A DNA stretch of 64,000 nucleotides from Calliopsis andreniformis (taxonomy: Eukaryota > Arthropoda > Insecta > Hymenoptera > Andrenidae). Made by a program: the position numbers and the translations under genes. The stretch covers positions 19,406,001 through 19,470,000 of the forward strand of contig NW_027480423.1 in assembly GCF_051401765.1 (NCBI RefSeq), read 5' to 3'. This document shows positions 52,331-63,019 of the stretch, piece by piece (positions within the stretch are counted from its first letter, which is position 1; the number at the start of each line of letters is the position of its first letter). The notes under the pieces are model-generated. The model did no database searches. It saw only the letters and a program-made list of their open reading frames with translations, and was not told the origin of the DNA.

Positions 52331-54064
52331 ACAACAGTTTTTCCATCGTATAAAATGAATGATTGCGAACATTGTGAAAGTAATGGTCATTTCTACGTTC
52401 CGGGCAACCTAGGCTTGACCCTAGGGCGTTGTTCCACCAGATAGAATAGTTAGGGCCTAAGAAGTCAACGCCAGAAGCATAAAATACGATACAAATACAA
52501 CAGCTTTTCCATCGTAGAAAACGAATAATTGCAGGCATTGTGAAAGTAATTTTCGTTTCTACGTTCCGAGCAACCTAGGCTTCACTCTAGGGCGTTGCTC
52601 TACCAGATCGAATAGTTAGGGCCTTAGAAGTGAACGCCCGAAGCATAAAATGCAAAATAAATAGAACAGTTCTTCCACTGTATAAAACGAATAACTGCAA
52701 CCAGTGTGAAAGTACTGGTCATTTCTACGTTCCGGGTAATCTAGGCTTCACTCTAGTGCGTTGCTCCACCAGATCGAATAGCTAGGGACTTAGAATTCAA
52801 CGCCAGAAGGATAAAATACAATATAAGTACAACAGTTTTTCATCGTATAAAATGAATAATTGCAGACATTGTGAAAGTAATGGTCATTTCTACGTTCCGG
52901 TCAACCTAGGCGTCACTCTAGGGCGTTGCTCCACCACATCTAATAGCTACGGCCTTAGAAGTCAACGCCAGGAGCATAAAATACAATATAAATACAACAG
53001 CTTTTCCATCGTATAAAATGAATGATTGCGAACATTGTGAATGTAATGGTCATTTCTACGTTCCGTGCAACCTAGGCTTGACCGTAGGGCGTTGTTCCAC
53101 CAGATGGAATAGTTAGGGCCTAAGAAGTCAACGCCAGAAGCATAAAATACGATACAAATACAACAGCTTTTGCATCGTAGAAAACGAATAATTGCAAACA
53201 GTGTGAAAGTAATGGACATTTCTACGTTCCGGGGAACCTAGGCGTCACTCTAGGGCGTTGCTCTACCATATCTAGTAGCTACGGCCTTAGAAGTCAACGC
53301 CAGAAGCACAAAATACAATAAAAATGCAGCAGTTTTTCCATCGTATAGCACGACTAATTGCAACCAGTGCGAAAGTAATGCTCATATCGACATTTCGGGC
53401 ATCCTAGACTTAACTCTGAGGCGTTGCGCCACCAGATCGAACAGTTAGGGCCTTAGATGTCGACGCCAGAAGCATAAAATACAATAAAGATGCAACAGTT
53501 TTTCCGTCATACAACAGGAATAACTGCAAACAGTGTGAAAGTACTGGTCATTTCTACTTCCCGGGAAACCTAGGCTTCACTCTAGGGCGTTGCTCCACCA
53601 GATCGAATAGTTAGGGCCTTAGAAGTCAACGCCCGAAGCATAAAATGCAAAATAAATAGAACAGTTTTTCCACTGTATAAAACGAATAACTGCAACCAGT
53701 GTGAAAGTACTGGTCATTTCTACGTTCCGGCAAACCTAGGCTTCACTCTAGGGCGTTGCTCCACCAGATCGAATAGTTAGGGCCATAGAAGTAAACGCCC
53801 GAAGCATAAAATATAAAATAAATAGAACAGTTTTTCTATCGTATAAAACGAAAAATTGCTACCAGTGTGAAAGTTATGGTCATTTCTACGTTCCGCGCAA
53901 TCTGGGCTTTACCCTAGTGCGTTGTTCCACCAGATGGAATAGTTAGGGCCTAAGAAGTCAACGCCAGGAGCATAAAAAACGATATAAATACAACAGCTTT
54001 TCCATCGTATAAAACGAATAATTGCAACCAGTGTGAAAGTTATGGTTATTTCTCCGTTCCAGGC
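52331..54064. repeat. Hexamer-type HOR, first unit, with three extra monomers
   Basis: 52,331 onward matches 56,975 onward at +4,644. The core is a six-monomer block of ~995 bp beginning at CTTCCACTG (52,672), followed by about three further monomers up to the next occurrence at 54,165 (1,493 bp, nine monomers less 1). Core monomers in order: GGTAATCTAGG with CTAGTGCG; GAATTC type with GTTTTTCATCG (one base short); GGTCAACCTAGGCG; GAATGATTGCGAAC with CTTGACCGTAGG; GGGGAACCTAGGCG with CTCTACCATATC; GCACGACTAATTG marker; then TTCCGTCATACAAC with TTCCCGGGAA. Confidence 0.83.
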
Positions 54065-55159
54065 AACCTAGGCTTCACTCTAGGGCGTTGCTCTACCAGA
54101 TCGAATAGTTAGGGCCTTAGAAGTGAACGCCCGAAGCATAAAATGCAAAATAAATAGAACAGTTCTTCCACTGTATAAAACGAATAACTGCAACCAGTGT
54201 GAAAGTACTGGTCATTTCTACGTTCCGGGTAATCTAGGCTTCACTCTAGTGCGTTGCTCCACCAGATCGAATAGCTAGGGACTTAGAATTCAACGCCAGA
54301 AGGATAAAATACAATATAAGTACAACAGTTTTTCATCGTATAAAATGAATAATTGCAGACATTGTGAAAGTAATGGTCATTTCTACGTTCCGGTCAACCT
54401 AGGCGTCACTCTAGGGCGTTGCTCCACCACATCTAATAGCTACGGCCTTAGAAGTCAACGCCAGGAGCATAAAATACAATATAAATACAACAGCTTTTCC
54501 ATCGTATAAAATGAATGATTGCGAACATTGTGAATGTAATGGTCATTTCTACGTTCCGTGCAACCTAGGCTTGACCGTAGGGCGTTGTTCCACCAGATGG
54601 AATAGTTAGGGCCTAAGAAGTCAACGCCAGAAGCATAAAATACGATACAAATACAACAGCTTTTGCATCGTAGAAAACGAATAATTGCAAACAGTGTGAA
54701 AGTAATGGACATTTCTACGTTCCGGGGAACCTAGGCGTCACTCTAGGGCGTTGCTCTACCATATCTAGTAGCTACGGCCTTAGAAGTCAACGCCAGAAGC
54801 ACAAAATACAAAAAAAATGCAGCAGTTTTTTCATCGTATAGCACGACTAATTGCAACCAGTGCGAAAGTAATGCTCATATCGACATTTCGGGCATCCTAG
54901 GCTTAACTCTGAGGCGTTGCTCCACCAGATCGAACAGTTAGGGCCTTAGAAGTCGACGCCAGAAGCATAAAATACAATAAAGATGCAACAGTTTTTCCGT
55001 CATACAACAGGAATAACTGCAAACAGTGTGAAAGTACTGGTCATTTCTACTTCCCGGGAAACCTAGGCTTCACTCTAGGGCGTTGCTCCACCAGATCGAA
55101 TAGTTAGGGCCTTAGAAGTCAGCGCCCGAAGCATAAAATGCAAAATAAATAGAACAGTT
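54065..55159. repeat. Hexamer-type HOR, second unit
   Basis: Copy of 52,572-53,666 at +1,493, with differences such as CAAAAAAAATGC for CAATAAAAATGC (~54,810) and CATCCTAGGCTT for CATCCTAGACTT (~54,895). The next monomers switch to the 10-monomer HOR type at about 55,260. Confidence 0.83.
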
Positions 55160-56974
55160 TTTCCACTGTATAAAACGAATAACTGCAACCAGTGTGAAAG
55201 TACTGGTCATTTCTACGTTCCGGCAAACCTAGGCTTCACTCTAGGGCGTTGCTCCACCAGATCGAATAGTTGTGGGCCTTAGAAGTCAATGCCAGAAGCA
55301 TAAAGTACGATATAAATACAACAGCTTTTCCATCGTATAAAACGAATAATAGCAACCAGTGTCAAAGTTATGGTCATTTCTACGTTCCGGGCAACCTAGG
55401 CTTCACTCCAGGGCGTTGCTCCACCAGATCAAACAGTTAGGGCCTTAGAAGTCAACGCCCGAAGCATAAAATACAAAAGAAATAGAACGGTTTTTCCATT
55501 GTATAAAACGAATAAATGCTACCAGTGTAAAAGTTATGGTCTTTTCTACGTTCCGGGCAACCTAGGCTTCACCCTAGGGCGTTGTTCCACCAGATCGAAT
55601 AGTTAGGGCCTAAGAAGTGAACGCCAGAAGCATAAAATACAATATAAATACAACAGTTTTTCCATCGTATAAAACGAATAATTGCAACCAGTATGAAACT
55701 TATGGTCATTTCTACGTCCCGGGCAATCTAGGTTTCACTCTATGGCGTTCTGCGGCCACATCGAATAGCTACGGCCACAGAAGTCAATGCCTGAAGTATA
55801 AAATACAATAAAAATACAACATTCTTTCCATCCTATAACAGGAATGATTGCAACACGTGTGAAAGTGATGGTCATTTCTACGTTCCAGGCAACCTAGGCT
55901 TCACTCTGGGGCGCTGTCGCACCGGATCGAATAGTTCGGGCCTAAGAAGTCAACGCCTGAAGCATAAAATACAATATAAATATAACAGTTTTTCCATCGT
56001 ATAAAACGAATAATAGCAACCAGTGTGAAAGTTATGGTCATTTCTACGTTCCGAGCGGCCCAGGCTGCCCTCTAGGGCGGTGCTCCACCAGATCAAACAG
56101 TTAGGGCCTTAGAAGTCAACGCCCGAAGCATTAAATACAAAATAAATAGAACAGATTTTCCATTGTATAAAACGAATAATTGCTACCAGTTTAAAAGTTA
56201 TGGTCATTTCTACGTATCGGGCAACCTAGGCTTCACTCTAGGCCGTTGTTCCACCAGATCGAACAGTTAGGGCCTAAGAAGTGAACGCCAGAAGCATAAA
56301 ATACAATATAAATACAGTTTTTCCATCATATAAAACGAATGATAGCTACCAGTGTGTAAGTTGTGGTCATTTCTACGTTCCGGTCAACGTAGGCTTCACT
56401 CTAGGGCGTTGCCCCACCAGATCGTATAGTTAGGGCCTTAGATGTCAGCGCCCGAAGCATAAAATACAAAATAAATAAAACAGTTTTTCCATCGTATAAA
56501 ACGAATAATTGCTACCAGTGTGAAAGTTATGGTCATTTCTACGTTCCGCGCAACCTAGGCTTCACTCTAGGGCGTTGCTCCACCATATCGAATAGTTAGG
56601 GCCTTAGATGTCAACGCTAGAAGCATAAAATACAATAAAGGTGCAACACTTTTTCCATCGTATAACAGGAATGACTGCAACCAGTGTGAAAGTACTGGTC
56701 ATTTCTACGTTCCGGGTAACCTAGGTTTCACTCTAGGGCGTTGCTCCACGAGATCGAAAAGCTAAGTACTTAGAATTCAACGCCAGAAGAATAAAATACA
56801 ATATAAGTACAACAGTTTCTCCATCGTATAAATTGAATATTTGCAAACATTGTGAAAGTAATGGTCATTTCTACGTTCCGGGCAACCTATGCGACACTAT
56901 AGAGCGTTGCTCCACCACATCTAATAGCTACGGCCTTAATAGTCGTCGCCAGAAGAATAAAATGCAATATAAAT
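55160..56974. repeat. 10-monomer HOR, first (truncated) unit with lead-in
   Basis: Lead-in monomers (GTTGTGGGCC, AGAAATAGAACGG) precede the unit landmark GTCCCGGGCAATC (CCCGGG at 55,718). The unit runs about 7.6 monomers to ~56,974, where a monomer starting AGTCGTCGCCAGAAG continues as the GAATGATTGCGAAC monomer of the hexamer HOR. A 3-bp loss (TACAGTTTTT for TACAACAGTTTTT, ~56,313) separates it from later copies, which lie at +3,980. Confidence 0.82.
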
Positions 56975-59305
56975 ACAACAGTTTTTCCATCGTATAAAAT
57001 GAATGATTGCGAACATTGTGAAAGTAATGGTCATTTCTACGTTCCGGGCAACCTAGGCTTGACCCTAGGGCGTTGTTCCACCAGATAGAATAGTTAGGGC
57101 CTAAGAAGTCAACGCCAGAAGCATAAAATACGATACAAATACAACAGCTTTTCCATCGTAGAAAACGAATAATTGCAGGCATTGTGAAAGTAATTTTCGT
57201 TTCTACGTTCCGAGCAACCTAGGCTTCACTCTAGGGCGTTGCTCTACCAGATCGAATAGTTAGGGCCTTAGAAGTGAACGCCCGAAGCATAAAATGCAAA
57301 ATAAATAGAACAGTTCTTCCACTGTATAAAACGAATAACTGCAACCAGTGTGAAAGTACTGGTCATTTCTACGTTCCGGGTAATCTAGGCTTCACTCTAG
57401 TGCGTTGCTCCACCAGATCGAATAGCTAGGGACTTAGAATTCAACGCCAGAAGGATAAAATACAATATAAGTACAACAGTTTTTAATCGTATAAAATGAA
57501 TAATTGCAGACATTGTGAAAGTAATGGTCATTTCTACGTTCCGGTCAACCTAGGCGTCACTCTAGGGCGTTGCTCCACCACATCTAATAGCTACGGCCTT
57601 AGAAGTCAACGCCAGGAGCATAAAATACAATATAAATACAACAGCTTTTCCATCGTATAAAATGAATGATTGCGAACATTGTGAATGTAATGGTCATTTC
57701 TACGTTCCGTGCAACCTAGGCTTGACCGTAGGGCGTTGTTCCACCAGATGGAATAGTTAGGGCCTAAGAAGTCAACGCCAGAAGCATAAAATACGATACA
57801 AATACAACAGCTTTTGCATCGTAGAAAACGAATAATTGCAAACAGTGTGAAAGTAATGGACATTTCTACGTTCCGGGGAACCTAGGCGTCACTCTAGGGC
57901 GTTGCTCTACCATATCTAGTAGCTACGGCCTTAGAAGTCAACGCCAGAAGCACAAAATACAAAAAAAATGCAGCAGTTTTTTCATCGTATAGCACGACTA
58001 ATTGCAACCAGTGCGAAAGTAATGCTCATATCGACATTTCGGGCATCCTAGACTTAACTCTGAGGCGTTGCTCCACCAGATCGAACAGTTAGGGCCTTAG
58101 AAGTCGACACCAGAAGCATAAAATACAATAAAGATGCAACAGTTTTTCCGTCATACAACAGGAATAACTGCAAACAGTGTGAAAGTACTGGTCATTTCTA
58201 CTTCCCGGGAAACCTAGGCTTCACTCTAGGGCGTTGCTCCACCAGATCGAATAGTTAGGGCCTTAGAAGTCAGCGCCCGAAGCATAAAATGCAAAATAAA
58301 TAGAACAGTTCTTCCACTGTATAAAACGAATAACTGCAACCAGTGTGAAAGTACTGGTCATTTCTACGTTCCGGGTAATCTAGGCTTCACTCTAGTGCGT
58401 TGCTCCACCAGATCGAATAGCTAGGGACTTAGAATTCAACGCCAGAAGGATAAAATACAATATAAGTACAACAGTTTTTCATCGTATAAAATGAATAATT
58501 GCAGACATTGTGAAAGTAATGGTCATTTCTACGTTCCGGTCAACCTAGGCGTCACTCTAGGGCGTTGCTCCACCACATGTAATAGCTACGGCCTTAGAAG
58601 TCAACGCCAGGAGCATAAAATACAATATAAATACAACAGCTTTTCCATCGTATAAAATGAATGATTGCGAACATTGTGAATGTAATGGTCATTTCTACGT
58701 TCCGTGCAACCTAGGCTTGACCGTAGGGCGTTGTTCCACCAGATGGAATAGTTAGGGCCTAAGAAGTCAACGCCAGAAGCATAAAATACGATACAAATAC
58801 AACAGCTTTTGCATCGTAGAAAACGAATAATTGCAAACAGTGTGAAAGTAATGGACATTTCTACGTTCCGGGGAACCTAGGCGTCACTCTAGGGCGTTGC
58901 TCTACCATATCTAGTAGCTACGGCCTTAGAAGTCAACGCCAGAAGCACAAAATACAAAAAAAATGCAGCAGTTTTTTCATCGTATAGCACGACTAATTGC
59001 AACCAGTGCGAAAGTAATGCTCATATCGACATTTCGGGCATCCTAGACTTAACTCTGAGGCGTTGCTCCACCAGATCGAACAGTTAGGGCCTTAGAAGTC
59101 GACACCAGAAGCATAAAATACAATAAAGATGCAACAGTTTTTCCGTCATACAACAGGAATAACTGCAAACAGTGTGAAAGTACTGGTCATTTCTACTTCC
59201 CGGGAAACCTAGGCTTCACTCTAGGGCGTTGCTCCACCAGATCGAATAGTTAGGGCCTTAGAAGTCAGCGCCCGAAGCATAAAATGCAAAATAAATAGAA
59301 CAGTT
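56975..59305. repeat. Hexamer-type HOR, third and fourth units
   Basis: Matches 52,331-53,320 at +4,644. CTTCCACTG landmarks at 57,316 and 58,311 are 995 bp apart, so two hexamers stand in direct tandem. Copies are nearly identical. Small differences include GTTTTTAATCG (57,480) for GTTTTTCATCG, and CACATGTAATAGC (58,575) for CACATCTAATAGC. The block then passes into the lead-in of the 10-monomer HOR. Confidence 0.85.
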
Positions 59306-59697
59306 TTTCCACTGTATAAAACGAATAACTGCAACCAGTGTGAAAGTACTGGTCATTTCTACGTTCCGGCAAACCTAGGCTTCACTCTAGGGCGTTGCTC
59401 CACCAGATCGAATAGTTGTGGGCCTTAGAAGTCAATGCCAGAAGCATAAAGTACGATATAAATACAACAGCTTTTCCATCGTATAAAACGAATAATAGCA
59501 ACCAGTGTCAAAGTTATGGTCATTTCTACGTTCCGGGCAACCTAGGCTTCACTCCAGGGCGTTGCTCCACCAGATCAAACAGTTAGGGCCTTAGAAGTCA
59601 ACGCCCGAAGCATAAAATACAAAAGAAATAGAACGGTTTTTCCATTGTATAAAACGAATAAATGCTACCAGTATGAAACTTATGGTCATTTCTACGT
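59306..59697. repeat. Lead-in with exact one-monomer deletion hybrid
   Basis: Equivalent to 55,160-55,717 but 166 bp shorter. AATAAATGCTACCAGT near 59,658 is followed at once by ATGAAACTTATGG, whereas at 55,510-55,705 a whole monomer lies between these two halves. The break lies in the shared ACCAGT, giving a seamless hybrid monomer. Confidence 0.85.
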
Positions 59698-61358
59698 CCC
59701 GGGCAATCTAGGTTTCACTCTATGGCGTTCTGCGGCCACATCGAATAGCTACGGCCACAGAAGTCAATGCCTGAAGTATAAAATACAATAAAAATACAAC
59801 ATTCTTTCCATCCTATAACAGGAATAATTGCAACACGTGTGAAAGTGATGGTCATTTCTACGTTCCAGGCAACCTAGGCTTCACTCTGGGGCGCTGTCGC
59901 ACCGGATCGAATAGTTCGGGCCTAAGAAGTCAACGCCTGAAGCATAAAATACAATATAAATATAACAGTTTTTCCATCGTATAAAACGAATAATAGCAAC
60001 CAGTGCGAAAGTTATGGTCATTTCTACGTTCCGAGCGGCCCAGGCTGCCCTCTAGGGCGGTGCTCCACCAGATCAAACAGTTAGGGCCTTAGAAGTCAAC
60101 GCCCGAATCATTAAATACAAAATAAATAGAACAGATTTTCCATTGTATAAAACGAATAATTGCTACCAGTTTAAAAGTTATGGTCATTTCTACGTATCGG
60201 GCAACCTAGGCTTCACTCTAGGCCGTTGTTCCACCAGATCGAACAGTTAGGGCCTAAGAAGTGAACGCCAGAAGCATAAAATACAATATAAATACAACAG
60301 TTTTTCCATCATATAAAACGAATGATAGCTACCAGTGTGAAAGTTGTGGTCATTTCTACGTTCCGGTCAACGTAGGCTTCACTCTAGGGCGTTGCCCCAC
60401 CAGATCGTATAGTTAGGGCCTTAGATGTCAGCGCCCGAAGCATAAAATACAAAATAAATAAAACAGTTTTTCCATCGTATAAAACGAATAATTGCTACCA
60501 GTGTGAAAGTTATGGTCATTTCTACGTTCCGCGCAACCTAGGCTTCACTCTAGGGCGTTGCTCCACCATATCGAATAGTTAGGGCCTTAGATGTCAACGC
60601 TAGAAGCATAAAATACAATAAAGGTGCAACACTTTTTCCATCGTATAACAGGAATAACTGCAACCAGTGTGAAAGTACTGGTCATTTCTACGTTCCGGGT
60701 AACCTAGGTTTCACTCTAGGGCGTTGCTCCACGAGATCGAAAAGCTAAGTACTTAGAATTCAACGCCAGAAGAATAAAATACAATATAAGTACAACAGTT
60801 TCTCCATCGTATAAATTGAATATTTGCAAACATTGTGAAAGTAATGGTCATTTCTACGTTCCGGGCAACCTATGCGACACTATAGAGCGTTGCTCCACCA
60901 CATCTAATAGCTACGGCCTTAATAGTCGTCGCCAGAAGAATAAAATGCAATATAAATACAACAGCTTTTCCATCGTATAAAATGAATAATTGCAAACAGT
61001 GTGATAGTAATGGTCATTTGTACTTTCCGGGCAACCTAGGCTTCACTCCAGGGCGTTGCTCCACCAGATCGAATAGTTGAGGGCCTTAGAAGTCAACGCC
61101 AGAAGCATAAAGTACGATATAAATACAACAGCTTTTCCACCGTATAAAACGAATAATAGCAACCAGTGTGAAAGTTGTGGTCATTTCTACGTTCCTGGCA
61201 ACCTAGGCTTCACTCTAGGGCGTTGTTCCACCAGATCGAATAGTTAGGGCCTAAGAAGTGAACGCCAGAAGCATAAAATACAATATAAATACAACAGTTT
61301 TTCCATCGTATAAAACGAATAATTGCAACCAGTATGAAACTTATGGTCATTTCTACGT
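59698..61358. repeat. 10-monomer HOR (1,661 bp), complete unit 1
   Basis: Runs from CCCGGG in GTCCCGGGCAATC at 59,698 to the same landmark at 61,359. 1,661 is 10 x 166 + 1, the extra base being in the AGTTGAGGGCC monomer at ~61,075. Landmarks in order: CTGCGGCCACATCG, CTGTCGCACCGGATCG, GAGCGGCCCAGGCTGCCC, CGTATCGGGCAACC, GGTCAACGTAGG, GTTGCCCCACC, TTAGATGTCAACGC, CCACGAGATCGAAAAGC, CTATGCGACACTATAGAG and AGTCGTCGCC. Confidence 0.9.
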
Positions 61359-63019
61359 CCCGGGCAATCTAGGTTTCACTCTATGGCGTTCTGCGGCCAC
61401 ATCGAATAGCTACGGCCACAGAAGTCAATGCCTGAAGTATAAAATACAATAAAAATACAACATTCTTTCCATCCTATAACAGGAATAATTGCAACACGTG
61501 TGAAAGTGATGGTCATTTCTACGTTCCAGGCAACCTAGGCTTCACTCTGGGGCGCTGTCGCACCGGATCGAATAGTTCGGGCCTAAGAAGTCAACGCCTG
61601 AAGCATAAAATACAATATAAATATAACAGTTTTTCCATCGTATAAAACGAATAATAGCAACCAGTGTGAAAGTTATGGTCATTTCTACGTTCCGAGCGGC
61701 CCAGGCTGCCCTCTAGGGCGGTGCTCCACCAGATCAAACAGTTAGGGCCTTAGAAGTCAACGCCCGAATCATTAAATACAAAATAAATAGAACAGATTTT
61801 CCATTGTATAAAACGAATAATTGCTACCAGTTTAAAAGTTATGGTCATTTCTACGTATCGGGCAACCTAGGCTTCACTCTAGGCCGTTGTTCCACCAGAT
61901 CGAACAGTTAGGGCCTAAGAAGTGAACGCCAGAAGCATAAAATACAATATAAATACAACAGTTTTTCCATCATATAAAACGAATGATAGCTACCAGTGTG
62001 AAAGTTGTGGTCATTTCTACGTTCCGGTCAACGTAGGCTTCACTCTAGGGCGTTGCCCCACCAGATCGTATAGTTAGGGCCTTAGATGTCAGCGCCCGAA
62101 GCATAAAATACAAAATAAATAAAACAGTTTTTCCATCGTATAAAACGAATAATTGCTACCAGTGTGAAAGTTATGGTCATTTCTACGTTCCGCGCAACCT
62201 AGGCTTCACTCTAGGGCGTTGCTCCACCATATCGAATAGTTAGGGCCTTAGATGTCAACGCCAGAAGCATAAAATACAATAAAGGTGCAACACTTTTTCC
62301 ATCGTATAACAGGAATAACTGCAACCAGTGTGAAAGTACTGGTCATTTCTACGTTCCGGGTAACCTAGGTTTCACTCTAGGGCGTTGCTCCACGAGATCG
62401 AAAAGCTAAGTACTTAGAATTCAACGCCAGAAGAATAAAATACAATATAAGTACAACAGTTTCTCCATCGTATAAATTGAATATTTGCAAACATTGTGAA
62501 AGTAATGGTCATTTCTACGTTCCGGGCAACCTATGCGACACTATAGAGCGTTGCTCCACCACATCTAATAGCTACGGCCTTAATAGTCGTCGCCAGAAGA
62601 ATAAAATGCAATATAAATACAACAGCTTTTCCATCGTATAAAATGAATAATTGCAAACAGTGTGATAGTAATGGTCATTTGTACTTTCCGGGCAACCTAG
62701 GCTTCACTCCAGGGCGTTGCTCCACCAGATCGAATAGTTGAGGGCCTTAGAAGTCAACGCCAGAAGCATAAAGTACGATATAAATACAACAGCTTTTCCA
62801 CCGTATAAAACGAATAATAGCAACCAGTGTGAAAGTTATGGTCATTTCTACGTTCCTGGCAACCTAGGCTTCACTCTAGGGCGTTGTTCCACCAGATCGA
62901 ATAGTTAGGGCTTAAGAAGTGAACGCCAGAAGCATAAAATACAATATGAATACAACAGCTTTTCCATCGTATAAAACGAATAATTGCAACCAGTATGAAA
63001 CTTATGGTCATTTCTACGT
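61359..63019. repeat. 10-monomer HOR (1,661 bp), complete unit 2
   Basis: Same landmarks as unit 1 at +1,661. I noticed only a few changes (AACGCTAG/AACGCCAG near 60,598/62,259, AAGTTGTGG/AAGTTATGG near 61,172/62,833, and TAGGGCTTAAG, ATATGAATAC and CAGCTTTTCC in the last ~110 bp). The last monomer already matches the 50.47-kb version better than unit 1, so the switch to the next block occurs near 62,900. Confidence 0.88.
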
